64,000 nt of DNA from positions 3,224,001 to 3,288,000 of the forward strand of contig CP065001.1 of the NCBI GenBank assembly GCA_016700155.1, written 5' to 3'. This document shows positions 24,577 through 33,777 of the stretch, piece after piece. A program made the position numbers and the translations under genes. A model generated the notes under the pieces. The model made no database searches. It was not told the origin of the DNA and saw only the letters and a program-made list of their open reading frames with translations. How positions within the stretch are numbered: the first letter of the stretch is position 1; every line of letters starts with the position of its first letter. Origin of the DNA: Ignavibacteriales bacterium (GTDB lineage Bacteria > Bacteroidota > Ignavibacteria > Ignavibacteriales > Ignavibacteriaceae).

Positions 24577-27478
24577 ATGCAAAAAGTTTTATCGATCTTA
24601 AGCCTGGTGCTGATACTGAGTGTATCAGCATTTGGACAGGCACAGATAGACATTCCAATAACCGCAGTCAACGGACCTAACACGCAGGTACTAGCAGTAG
24701 GCCTTGACCAGACGGCAACCAACGGTATTGATGTTACACTTGGCGAAAGCATCCTTCCGCCTCCTCCACCAGCAGGCGCATACGATGCAAGATGGGATCT
24801 TACCCTTACGGCACCGTAGCCGGAACGTGGAGAGACTACCGTCCTGCAGCAGCATTTCCATTTTCAGGCGATGTAGCCCATACAATTAAATGGCAGTTAG
24901 CAACAGGCGCTACCACATTTGAACTGCAGTATGCACTACCCACAGGCGCAGAGATACGTATTACAGATAACTTCGGTGGCGTACTATTTAACAGCGGATT
25001 TCTTACAGGCAGCGGAACCTATTCAATACCGCCGGCATTTGTAAGCAGCGGTATTGGTGTTGTAACAATGAGATATACAAATATAGCGCCTGCTGTAGTA
25101 GGGCCTGTATTTTCAGTAGCACCTGCATCATTAACCTTTGGAACAGTGAACTTAGGTAACAATGCAACACTGCCTGTAACAGTAACAAATACAGGTAACG
25201 CAGACTTAAACATAACAGGCATAGTATCATCAGATGCACAGTTTACATTTGCAGCAGGTACATTCCCTGTAGTAATAGCAGCAGGTTTAAACCAGGTATT
25301 CAACGTAACCTTTACCCCAACAGCAAACGGACCGCAGAACGGAACATTAACCTTTACACACGATGCACCCGGTTCACCAACGGTTTATAACGTAGGCGGT
25401 GTTGGTTATACACCTGCCCCGATATTCGGAGTAAGCCCAGCATCATTAAACTTTGGGCCAGTTAACATAGGCGGCAACGCTGTATTACCTTTAACAGTAA
25501 GCAACACAGGTGATGCACAGTTAACACTTACCAATATCGTTTCATCAGACGGACAGTATACATTTGCACCGAACGCATTCCCTGTAAACATAGCAGCAGG
25601 CGGCAACGCTGTATTTAACGTAACCTTTACACCAACAGCAGCAGGTACGCAGAACGCTACATTAACATTCACACACAATGCAGCAGGTTCACCAAACGTA
25701 TATTCATTAACAGGCAGCGGTTTTACAACAGCACCTGTATTCGGACTTAGTGCAGCATCACTCAGTTTCGGCAACGTATCTGTAGGCGGAACATCAACAC
25801 TTCCTGTAACAGTAAACAACACAGGTAATGCACAGTTAACAATAAGCAATATCGTTTCATCAAACGGTGTGTTTACATTTGCACCAGGTACATTCCCTGT
25901 AAACATAGCAGCAGGCGGCAGCCAGTTGTTCAACGTAACCTTTACACCAACAGCAGCAGGACTTGTAAGCGGTGATCTTACCTTCACACACAATGCAGCA
26001 GGTTCACCGTCAGTATTGCCTTTAAGCGGTACAGGTCAGACACAGGGCGGGTTGTTAAGATTTGTTAATGCATCACAAAATCTTTTAGATGGAACAGAAA
26101 ATAACCCTGATGCGGTAGTACTTGAAGGTTATACCGGTCAGCCGATGAAAGCATTACAGTTTGATATCGTTGTAGGTAAATCAAACGGAAGATTGATCTT
26201 AAGATCAGTTAGCAGAGGCGCAGCAATAACAGCTCCTGAATTCAACTTCAGTTATGAGATCTATCCCGGTCCTACATTGCCTGACGGATCATCAAGAGAC
26301 AGAGTAAAAATCGTCATCGTTGGCAACGGAACAAACTCTATTCAGCCGGCATTCGGTACACAGGAAATAGCAAAATTTGCATTTGATATAGTTGACATTA
26401 CCGGTCCAAGTGCAACAACAACAAACGGATTGGAAAATGTACTTGGCGCAACAGCAACACCTGTAATCAATGCTAATATCTCAACCGGTGCCGATGAAGT
26501 AATTAATATTGGTAATGGTACTTCAGGTGGTCTCTACGGCGACGTTAACCTTGATGACCAGGTAAACATACTTGACATCTTGCTGATGATCGATCACATC
26601 TTGGGAAGAACAACCTTAACAGGTTTAGCATTTACGCAGGGAGATTTGGCTCCGTGGACAGTTGGTCAGCCGTTGCCAGTACCTGATGGCGTAATCAACG
26701 TACTTGATCTTTCAGTATTACAGAACATAGTTCTTACAAATACCTATCCAAGCGGAACACCTGTATATAAAGTTGCTGGTAGTCCATTTGATATCAGCAT
26801 CAACTCATTTGAAAAACTTACCCCCGGAATGAATGCAAAACTGACATTCTACTTAACCAACAATGGAATGACAGTCCGCATTGAATCGATAAAGAAAGTA
26901 AAAGGCGTTCAGATAGAGTTGAATGGAATGGGATCACTTATTCCAAGCGGTACGGAAATGACATCAGTATTTGATCAGGCACTTTACTATCAGCTTAATG
27001 ACTTTTTAAGAACATTAACATATGATCCTGAAGCATTAACAATAGATGCAGGCGAATATATGTTAGCAAAACTTCCATTTGCGTTGAATGATCCTGAAGC
27101 AATAATAATCGAAAAGATAATTGTTGCAGATGAAAACAACGGACAGATGGATAAAGTTGAAGTTGAGATCCGTTATGAAGAACCGCCAACGGGTCTTCCG
27201 CTGGATTACGTACTTGAACAGAACTTCCCGAACCCCTTCAACCCGAACACCACAGTACAGTTCCAGGTTCGAAGGACGGACTTGTAACAATAAGAGTATA
27301 TGATATGCTCGGACAGGAAGTTGCAACACTGTTCTCAGGTAATGCAGCAGCCGGTACACATACATTAAACTGGAACGGGCTTGACCTGAATGGAAAAGCA
27401 GTAGCCAGCGGTAACTACATCTACAAGATGACCGCAGGTGACTTTGTTCAGTCAAAGAAAATGGTTTACTTAAAGTAA
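24577..27478 (+). pseudogene. Frameshifted copy of the cohesin-like/dockerin T9SS protein
   Basis: This is the same gene as 58906-61809, broken by two single-base deletions. CCCC is CCC at 24803-24805, which stops the first frame at 24819 after about 80 codons. CC is a single C at 27270, which cuts off the T9SS domain. Between them the frame continues with the three Ig-like repeats, cohesin-like domain and dockerin. Restoring both bases gives the full 967-residue protein with two changes noted against the intact copy (Ser for Ala at 16, Ala for Pro at 227). Either the copy is decaying or the assembly has uncorrected homopolymer errors. All the window's frameshifts falling in one repeat arm makes the second possibility serious. 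The start ATG is preceded by AAAGG. Confidence 0.85.
25101..26042 (+). repeat. Three tandem Ig-like repeats of about 105 codons (copy 1)
   Basis: Three consecutive units begin with PVFSVAPASLTFG, PIFGVSPASLNFG and PVFGLSAASLSFG, each of about 315-318 bases, and share FTFAPGTFPVNIAAG and FNVTFTPTA. These are ASH/choice-of-anchor-D-like Ig folds. The DNA copies are similar enough to permit unequal crossing-over. Confidence 0.85.
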
Positions 27479-27488
27479 AATAATAAAT

Positions 27489-27513
27489 CCGCCTCCCTGA
27501 AAAAGGGAGGCGG
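27489..27513 (+). terminator. Intergenic hairpin within the duplicated pair (copy 1)
   Basis: CCGCCTCCCT (27489-27498) and AGGGAGGCGG (27504-27513) form a perfect 10-bp stem with a GAAAA loop, 10 bases after the stop of the first gene. A T6 run lies about 15 bases later. It may partly terminate or act as a processing stem that sets the ratio of the two products. Confidence 0.7.
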
Positions 27514-27542
27514 AAGTTCTAATAATTTTTTCAGGGATTAAA

Positions 27543-28618
27543 ATGAAAAAATATTTCAGATAGTATTGTTAGTCGCAGTGTTTGCATCACTTGCAAACGC
27601 ACAGCTTGTGTATGATTCTGTACGTGTAACCGATCAGGTTGGCGGCTCTAAGTGGCTTGTATTTGGTATTGACCCGACTGCAACCGACGGCATTGACCTT
27701 GCACTTGGTGAAGGACTTGTTCCGCCATTCCCTCCTACTGGTGCTTTTGAAGCAAGATTCTTTTTACCCGAAAATAATTTTTCAGGAACAGCCGCAAGCT
27801 GGAGAGACTTCCGCTTTATGGACAGTGTTCCTTACTGGGGAACAAAAGAGTTCAGGCTTGCTTATCAGCCAGGTACAGGTTCACCGGGTATGAGGATTGA
27901 ATGGAACTGGCCTGCAAGCATTACTGGCGTACTTCAGGATCTGTTCGGTGGTGTGCTGATAAATATACCAATGTCAGGCACAGGATTTTTTAATGTTACT
28001 CCTGCACTCGACAGGTTAAAGATGGTTGTAACTTATGACAGTTCACTTTCAGTTGAACTTACATCATTCGGCGCATCGGTAAAAGGCAGCACTGTACAGC
28101 TAAGCTGGCAGACTTCTTCAGAAATAAATAACCTTGGTTTTGATGTTGAAAGAAAATCAGCAAATACAACCTGGCAGAAAATAGCTTTTGTCAGAGGCGC
28201 AGGAAGCACCACATCAGCACAGTCATACTCATATGTTGATGAGGACGTAACAACAGGCACATACACTTACCGCTTAAAGCAGATTGATTTTGACGGTACA
28301 TCAACCTACTCGAAAGAAGTTGAAGTTGATATGGCTGTAAGTGATTTTCATCTTTACCAGAACTATCCAAACCCGTTCAACCCATCTACTGCGGTAAGGT
28401 TTTCAGTACCAACTGAAGGTCTTGTAACAGTTAAGGTTCACGATATGCTTGGTCAGGAGATAACAACTTTGTTTTATGATAACGCATCAGCGGGTGTGCA
28501 TACACTTAGCTGGAATGGTAAGGACAGTAACGGCAATGACGTTAGCAGCGGAAGTTACATCTGCAGGCTTACGGCTGGTGAGTTTACACAGTCCGTTAAA
28601 ATGATCTTTTTGAAGTAA
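27543..28618 (+). pseudogene. Frameshifted copy of the 358-aa T9SS protein
   Basis: Identical to the gene at 57765-58841 except that the A-run after the ATG has six bases (27546-27551) instead of seven. From the ATG at 27543 translation would stop after six codons. The rest of the frame is intact and could only be read from a TTG at 27566, which removes the positive start of the signal peptide. As written, export would fail. The mutation sits in a homopolymer, so it could be a sequencing error or a slippage-type switch. Domains as in the intact copy: an IDxxLGE module, a FnIII-like segment and a T9SS tail ending KMIFLK. Confidence 0.85.
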
Positions 28619-28832
28619 GGGAGTTTCTCTCTCTCGAGCTGTCCTCAATAGATTTTTATAGGATGGGTGGATTAGTGATTTTGTTCTCTCTCCTACCTTC
28701 GACAACTATTGGGGCAGCTCATTTTAATGAGCCTGGCTGATTGGATTTAAGTCTATCGGGATTGTGGAGAGGTTTTGATATGACTATAAAAGTTTTAATT
28801 CACATTTAACATAAACATAACAGAAGGTAAGT

Positions 28833-29630
28833 ATGAGAGTCATAACTATCCTATTATTTTTCGTCTGCTTTATTTCAACATTACAAAGCCAGCAAACCCC
28901 GGTTATTATGGATTCACTTATAATCCGCGACACAGGCGGAAATTCCCGCACGTTAAATTTTGGAATTGATCCAACAGCATCTGATTCGATTGATATGCAT
29001 CTGGGTGAAGCATTGCTTCCTCCATTCCCTCCCGGATTCGAAGCCAGGTATTATCTGCCAAAAAATAATTTTGATGGTACATACGGGTCCTACTCGGATT
29101 TCAGACAGGGCACAGCACCATTCACAGGGTCTGTTGAACATAGAATCAGGATGCAGAAAGGAGCCAGTGACACTGTACTCTTTGAATATAATTTACCCGC
29201 ATCAATTAATATTCGTCTTCAGGATGGAATTGTAGGTACATTATTAGATACAATGCTGACCGGATCAGGCTCTTATATGAATCCTAACCCGCTATTGTAT
29301 GAACTTTTTAAGGTAACCGTTATTTATGATAATACAACAGATATAAATGAATCTGACAATGTTGTCGATGACTATGCACTACTTCAGAATTATCCGAATC
29401 CATTTAATCCATCAACCACAATTTCATTTAAGCTTAAAGAAAATTCATTTGTAAAAATACACTTATATAATGTGCTTGGCAAAGAAGCGGGTGTTATAAC
29501 CGAACAGTTTTATTCTGCGGGATTTCATTCAGTTAACTTTGACGCATCAGATCTTGCAGCGGGAGTTTATTACTACAGGATAATCTCCTCGAACTTTTCA
29601 GAAACAAAAAAAATGGTTTTACTCAAATAA
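28833..29630 (+). CDS. Small T9SS protein with one IDxxLGE module
   Basis: This 265-aa protein has a signal peptide (1-20, ending STLQSQ), one IDxxLGE module (about 25-165; LNFGIDPTASDSIDMHLGE, LLPPFPPGFEARYYLP, IRLQDGIVGTLLD) and a type-A T9SS domain (QNYPNPFNP, ending KKMVLLK). It is a shortened relative of the 27543 protein that lacks the FnIII-like segment. The module has no catalytic motif that I recognise. The gene lies 214 bases after the duplicated pair. That gap contains a 7-bp hairpin GCTCATT/AATGAGC (28715-28730) and nothing else evident. AAGG precedes the ATG. A role as a minor surface or matrix component is inference. Confidence 0.85.
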   Translation: MRVITILLFFVCFISTLQSQQTPVIMDSLIIRDTGGNSRTLNFGIDPTASDSIDMHLGEALLPPFPPGFEARYYLPKNNFDGTYGSYSDFRQGTAPFTGSVEHRIRMQKGASDTVLFEYNLPASINIRLQDGIVGTLLDTMLTGSGSYMNPNPLLYELFKVTVIYDNTTDINESDNVVDDYALLQNYPNPFNPSTTISFKLKENSFVKIHLYNVLGKEAGVITEQFYSAGFHSVNFDASDLAAGVYYYRIISSNFSETKKMVLLK

Positions 29631-29654
29631 TAATTTTATCTACTCCGGATTACT

Positions 29655-30248
29655 GTGACAATAAAACAAATAGATGGTGAGATCATTGTAGATCTCACCC
29701 TCCGTAATAACGTGAAATTAAAAAATCCATCCATAGCTGACGGACTAATATTACTTGATACTTCATATAAAATTGAACTGAACAAAACTTTTCCCAAGTA
29801 CAAAACAAGAATCAGTAACCATGCTGTAGATGTGTATTATCTTTACTGCACCTGCAAGACCTACCGTGAATCAATAAAAAAATATCCCAAAAGAGATATT
29901 CGCAGAATCTGCAAGCATCTATTCCTTGCTATCTCTTCTAAATTTATTGACAGGTATGATGAGCTGACAAAACTTCTGATCGAATCAAAATTCTGGTACT
30001 CCCATAATGAAATTTTTAAACTAAGTCTGAACAATGAAATTATTTATATAGCATTTTCTTTTGAAAAAGAACTCGCAAATCTTTTCCTGAAACGTAATGA
30101 ATGGCAATTATTTCCATTCGATATCAATACAAAGGATTGGAAAAAAGATGTCTCATCCAGTCTTGCAGAAACTGAAATAAAGTTGATTAAAAATTTCATT
30201 CTACGTTTTTATAAAGACTGGAAAAACGAACAGAATCCAACAATCTGA
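29655..30248 (+). CDS. SWIM-type zinc-finger-like protein
   Basis: This is a 197-aa protein without a signal peptide, so probably cytoplasmic. It carries a CxC...CxH pattern (YCTCKTYRES, then RRICKHLFLAI, about 63-90) matching the SWIM zinc-finger layout C-x-C-x(n)-C-x-H, a fold linked to DNA- or protein-binding. Nothing else in it is recognised. SWIM domains usually sit on helicases, transposases or with partner nucleases, but none of these is adjacent. The start is GTG at 29655, 24 bases after the preceding T9SS gene, with only a weak upstream Shine-Dalgarno sequence, so it may be read through from that gene. It opens a short island of cytoplasmic genes inside the secretome cluster. Confidence 0.7.
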   Translation: MTIKQIDGEIIVDLTLRNNVKLKNPSIADGLILLDTSYKIELNKTFPKYKTRISNHAVDVYYLYCTCKTYRESIKKYPKRDIRRICKHLFLAISSKFIDRYDELTKLLIESKFWYSHNEIFKLSLNNEIIYIAFSFEKELANLFLKRNEWQLFPFDINTKDWKKDVSSSLAETEIKLIKNFILRFYKDWKNEQNPTI

Positions 30249-30332
30249 TTACTTCAATATTAAATTTTTTCAAAAGGTTGATTTTAAATATCAGTTGAAT
30301 AATTTGGGGTTACTTTTTTCAAGGAATCTTAA

Positions 30333-30566
30333 ATGACTGCTAATCAAAATCACAATTCATTCACACGTAAAAACCTGAATTTTATAGACAAGTCAGAGGT
30401 TAACGAGCCCGATGTTTCCAAACTGCATAAGGATAATCTTTCTTCATTAAGCAGTCAACCAGGCAGAGGTAAAAAAATAAACAGAACTCTTGAGCGGCTA
30501 AAATATTTTGAAGATCTCGAGTATCGCAAAATTCTTATTATGAGGGAAATCAATAAAGAAAAGTAA
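30333..30566 (+). CDS. Small hypothetical protein
   Basis: A 77-aa, polar, lysine-rich protein with no signal peptide or membrane segment. The C-terminal half (RTLERLKYFEDLEYRKILIMREINKE) looks helical, perhaps a short coiled coil. I do not recognise it. Support for a real gene is the AAGGA 8 bases before the ATG, its position just after the SWIM gene, and lack of overlap with anything else. It converges on the phosphoesterase gene across 13 bases containing a palindromic terminator. Confidence 0.55.
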   Translation: MTANQNHNSFTRKNLNFIDKSEVNEPDVSKLHKDNLSSLSSQPGRGKKINRTLERLKYFEDLEYRKILIMREINKEK

Positions 30567-30575
30567 GTACTTACT
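30562..30575. terminator. Palindromic bidirectional terminator candidate
   Basis: AGTAAGTACTTACT is a perfect 14-bp palindrome overlapping the stop of the 30333 gene. It is followed by GTTTTT on the plus strand and TTTTCTTT on the minus strand, which would suit both converging genes. The stem is short and AT-rich. Confidence 0.4.
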
Positions 30576-30579
30576 GTTT

Positions 30580-31536
30580 TTAATAAACTACTGCTTCCGA
30601 TAATTCAATCCCATCTTCATATCCAACTAATTTAATCTGCTGCGGCTTTAAGATTAAAGGCGACATAGTAAAATCCCTTATGCTGTGAACTTCGGTACTT
30701 ATTCCTTCATCAGTAACATTAATGAAGTTTACTGCAATAGAATTTTTAGCGGCTGATTTAATACTACCACCGCTGTTGCTGAACCTGATTCCTTTCCTGT
30801 GGTATTCAATCGATTCGTGTAAATGTCCGTGCAGCACAAGATTAACATTGTACTGATTAAACAAGTTGAACAATCTTCCTTTCTTACGCAGCTTCATTGT
30901 TTGTTTTTCTATGCCCTGCCAGAATGTTGAAGCAGATTTCTTTTTATTAATTTTTAATTTGTTAAAGTAATGATGAATTAATACGATCTTGTTTTTTACA
31001 GACTGGTTTGATTCAAATATTCTTACCACATCATTAAACTGATGTATATCCACTTCACCATTTGATGCAAACGGATTTTTAACTTTGGAATATCTTGCTA
31101 TAGAATTTATTCCTGTAACAAGTGTATCATTGATAATTTTTGCGAACGGGAAATGGGATTCTTCAGATTTGTACACGCAGTTTTCAAAAGTCTCCTTGAA
31201 ATAACTGACAAATAAATTTATCATCGAATCGTAGTCAACCATTTTACATCTTTCCGGAAAACTGAAGATATCCTCCGCTGTCTGCAGTCCTCCAAAAATA
31301 TCATGATTCCCGATTACGATTGACATACGTTCTGAATCAAGCAATCCATTCTTCTTGAACAGGTTTCTTAAAATTTCAAAATCTTTTTCAGAGGCATTGT
31401 CTGTTAAATCTCCCGTGATGACAAGATGATCCGTTCCGTTTTCGACAGAATATTTAATCAGTTGTTTTATTTGCTTTAAATTTGAATCACTGTAAAATGT
31501 ATTCAGGTGCAGGTCGGAAATGTGAGCAATTTTCAT
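30580..31536 (-). CDS. Calcineurin-like metallophosphoesterase
   Basis: A cytoplasmic enzyme of the two-metal phosphoesterase family. All core motifs are present in order: DLH (D8, H10), TGD (G42, D43), GNHD (76-79), LIHHYF (H188/H189) and HGHLH (H238, H240). The 318-aa length fits single-domain members, which hydrolyse phosphomono- or diesters such as cyclic nucleotides or act on phospholipids. The substrate here is unknown. It starts at ATG 31536 and ends facing the small 30333 gene. The GT-B-like gene lies 72 bases upstream on the same strand, so both may be transcribed together. Confidence 0.88.
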   Translation of the reverse strand: MKIAHISDLHLNTFYSDSNLKQIKQLIKYSVENGTDHLVITGDLTDNASEKDFEILRNLFKKNGLLDSERMSIVIGNHDIFGGLQTAEDIFSFPERCKMVDYDSMINLFVSYFKETFENCVYKSEESHFPFAKIINDTLVTGINSIARYSKVKNPFASNGEVDIHQFNDVVRIFESNQSVKNKIVLIHHYFNKLKINKKKSASTFWQGIEKQTMKLRKKGRLFNLFNQYNVNLVLHGHLHESIEYHRKGIRFSNSGGSIKSAAKNSIAVNFINVTDEGISTEVHSIRDFTMSPLILKPQQIKLVGYEDGIELSEAVVY

Positions 31537-31608
31537 ATTGGATTTATATAATCAACCATTATCTAAGAATTTTCGAATAATAATTTTTTTGTGTTTTGAT
31601 CAAAGTAA

Positions 31609-32667
31609 TCATACAGTTTCTGTCGGAAGATTTTGTTTTAATCTGAACCTTTGAATAAAGTTAAGCTTGGTGCTGTAAACAGGCATGATGAATACCCTTG
31701 CTTTTTTTTCTTCCTGAAGAAGTTCTTCTGCTTCAAGCGCAATGTTATAAGCTGAAGTTCCGCCGTTCTGAAGCGGTAACAATTTTTTTAATTCGTTTAT
31801 ATCAAAAGCGCTGTGTACTTCTTTATTCAGAGCAAGACCGATAAATGCAACTGAAGAAAATCGTGTTATCAGAACATCACTATTGGCAATCATCTCACCG
31901 ATTTCACCATCTGTGTAAACTAAAGAACCGGGCGCATAGTTTTCGATTTCCCAGATAGCTCTGTCAAAATTTTCATTCGGATGAAGTTTAAATATCAGTT
32001 TCCTCCCCCCAGCTATTTCAACTGCTTCTTCGATAAATTTTTGTCTGTTTTCAAACTTGTAAGTTTCCCTGCTGTCTGATGTTGCAACCAGCACAAAATT
32101 TCTATGAGGAAAATCATTCTTCAGATAAACTGCACAGTCATCAAAATTTGGTATTCCGGTGACAACAATCTTTTCAGGGTTAACGCCTTTGTTGATGAAA
32201 TGTTCTTTATACCCTTCCGATGCGACACAGAATTTTGAATAATCATCACTGAGTCCGGTTGTGGAAGTACTGGCAATCCAGCGCGGCAGTTTTAATTTTT
32301 TAACGAGATGATAAGCAATATTTTCAGGATCGGTCATTCCCTCCTGAACAAGTATTATTGATTTGCTTCTGATATTATTCGGGATGATAAGATCGCTGCA
32401 GGTAAACACAAGATCATAATTGTGTCCCTCTCCATGCATATCAATTTGTAAATTTTGAAAGCGAAGATACGCAAGTGTACTCGATCTGAATTTACCGCCA
32501 AGTATAGTGTTTGATAAAAGTTTTGTCTGTGAAAAGCGGTTTATTAATCCATCGGCATAATATGGGGTGAAGAAACAATCATGATTTTCAAGATGCTGAG
32601 ATATCCGGTGCATCATTTTTGTCTGGTTTAATGACCCACATATAAAAAGTATTTTATTTATAGCCAT
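31609..32667 (-). CDS. GT-B-fold glycosyltransferase-like protein
   Basis: A cytoplasmic 352-aa protein. The N-terminal Rossmann half begins ILFICGSLNQTKMMHRI. The C-terminal half has VTGIPNFDD, LIFKLHPNEN, YTDGEIGEMIANSDVLITRFSSVAFIGLAL and a closing helix region. The HPNE and SDVLITRFSSVA segments are typical of GT-B enzymes of the glycerophosphotransferase, polysialyltransferase-like and UDP-GlcNAc 2-epimerase groups, so a role in cell-surface polysaccharide is likely but unproven. The frame extends to a TTG at 32679, but GAGG sits 7 bases before the ATG at 32667, so that start is chosen. Its neighbour is a metallophosphoesterase. Confidence 0.72.
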   Translation of the reverse strand: MAINKILFICGSLNQTKMMHRISQHLENHDCFFTPYYADGLINRFSQTKLLSNTILGGKFRSSTLAYLRFQNLQIDMHGEGHNYDLVFTCSDLIIPNNIRSKSIILVQEGMTDPENIAYHLVKKLKLPRWIASTSTTGLSDDYSKFCVASEGYKEHFINKGVNPEKIVVTGIPNFDDCAVYLKNDFPHRNFVLVATSDSRETYKFENRQKFIEEAVEIAGGRKLIFKLHPNENFDRAIWEIENYAPGSLVYTDGEIGEMIANSDVLITRFSSVAFIGLALNKEVHSAFDINELKKLLPLQNGGTSAYNIALEAEELLQEEKKARVFIMPVYSTKLNFIQRFRLKQNLPTETV

Positions 32668-32830
32668 AGTACGCCTCAATTTATTTTCGCCCGAAACATA
32701 GCTCTACCATATTAAGCCAGTATTAACTGAATATTAATGATTTATTAACATCAGGCATTTTATCCATACTTTTTTGTCTTCCACATAGCTAATAATCCCT
32801 CAACTTTTACCGTTAAAAACCGATAATTAA

Positions 32831-32876
32831 TCAGCATAAAACATTATGCTGACATAAAAGGATTTTAAAAGGATTT
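32831..32876 (+). promoter_or_regulatory. Leader hairpin plus tandem 11-base repeat
   Basis: TCAGCATAA (32831-32839) and TTATGCTGA (32844-32852) form a perfect 9-bp stem with an AACA loop. Right after it AAAAGGATTT occurs twice (32856-32865 and 32867-32876) at 11-base spacing, one helical turn. The element ends 19 bases before the start of the 32896 gene and may control it. Confidence 0.4.
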
Positions 32877-32895
32877 AAACTCAGCAGGGGAAAAA

Positions 32896-33753
32896 ATGAG
32901 AAAATCATCAGGGATGATGGCTGTAATGCTTTTAGCATTACTAATGATTACTGTTTCATACTTCAATTCTTATTCACAACCAATTAACAAGTCAACGGAG
33001 CAAGGCGGCATTTTAAAATTTACCGAAGAAACTGTTCAGAGTGAATCAGGAAGTTCAGGCAACATCAGCAAAATACTTCTGACCTCTTACAGCGGCAGAC
33101 CACTTAAGGCAATGCAATTTAATATTATCGTAGGGAAAGATGGTGGAAGTCTATTGTTGAAATCAGTCTCGAGAGGAACTGGTATCCCCTCTTCATCATT
33201 TTTATTTGACTATGAAATTTACAGAGGCACTTCTTTGGAAGACGGTTCTTCGATTGATACAATCAGAGTAGTCATTCTTGGAAACGGAACCAATGTGATT
33301 GAACCGGGAAACCTTGTTGAAATAATTTCTATCTCATACGACATTGTAAACACGAACAATCAACATTTTTTAACAAAGTTATCATTAACGGGAGTTCTTG
33401 GTGCCACTAGTTCTCCTGTTGAAAATGCAAATATCGAAGCCGGTGAAGATCAGGTTATCTATCTTACCGGATCAACTCTAAAGCCTGAAGAAGGATCAAC
33501 ACTGCGCCAGAATTATCCTAATCCGTTTAACCCCGCAACAACAATTAATTTTACATTAAATAATCCGGGCAAAGTAACATTAAAGATTTTCAATTCAGTC
33601 GGAGAGGAAATCGCAACACTGATTGATGGAATAAAGGAAAGCGGAGAATATACAATTACTTATAGTGCTGAAAGTCTGCCCAGCGGAGTTTATTTATATC
33701 AACTGATTACTGATAATTTTATACAGACAAGAAAGATGATTTTGATGAGATAA
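32896..33753 (+). CDS. T9SS-tailed protein with a single cohesin-like domain
   Basis: The signal peptide (1-28) is followed by one domain (about 35-192) that matches residues 491-640 of the 58906-61809 protein: SGRPLKAMQFNIIVGKDGG, LLLKSVSRGTGIP, RVVILGNGTNVIEPG and LSLTGVLGATSSPVENANI. The beta-rich pattern and its position next to a dockerin in the larger protein make it cohesin-like, though strongly diverged from clostridial cohesins. A type-A T9SS domain (QNYPNPFNP, ending RKMILMR) would fix it to the surface or release it. A lone cohesin on a surface-anchored protein is what an anchoring scaffoldin looks like; that role is inference. It is the only plus-strand gene between 30566 and the right end. 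Confidence 0.75.
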   Translation: MRKSSGMMAVMLLALLMITVSYFNSYSQPINKSTEQGGILKFTEETVQSESGSSGNISKILLTSYSGRPLKAMQFNIIVGKDGGSLLLKSVSRGTGIPSSSFLFDYEIYRGTSLEDGSSIDTIRVVILGNGTNVIEPGNLVEIISISYDIVNTNNQHFLTKLSLTGVLGATSSPVENANIEAGEDQVIYLTGSTLKPEEGSTLRQNYPNPFNPATTINFTLNNPGKVTLKIFNSVGEEIATLIDGIKESGEYTITYSAESLPSGVYLYQLITDNFIQTRKMILMR

Positions 33754-33777
33754 AAAACATCAAAGAAAATTAATTTT

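Larger units (their letters stand above)
24558..28618. repeat. Inverted duplication, copy 1 (about 4.06 kb)
   Basis: This arm is nearly identical, in reverse complement, to 57765-61828. It starts at TTTTATCG in the leader of the 24577 gene and runs at least to the stop at 28618, with weak similarity for a few bases beyond. Arm lengths are 4061 and 4064 bases. The difference is explained exactly by three single-base deletions in this copy. I noticed two amino-acid substitutions. I did not compare every base, but several antisense frames are also identical, so DNA identity is very high. No transposase or terminal repeat marks its ends. Confidence 0.95.

Noticed and set aside
25406..25993. 195-aa antisense frame in copy 1, identical to one at 60392-60979
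   Set aside because: It is the complement of the repeated Ig units, low in complexity, has no ribosome site, and its identity only reflects the DNA duplication.
24558..28618. Inverted repeat as a composite transposon or IS pair
   Set aside because: No transposase, no short terminal repeats and no target-site duplication were seen; the arms contain only structural secreted-protein genes.
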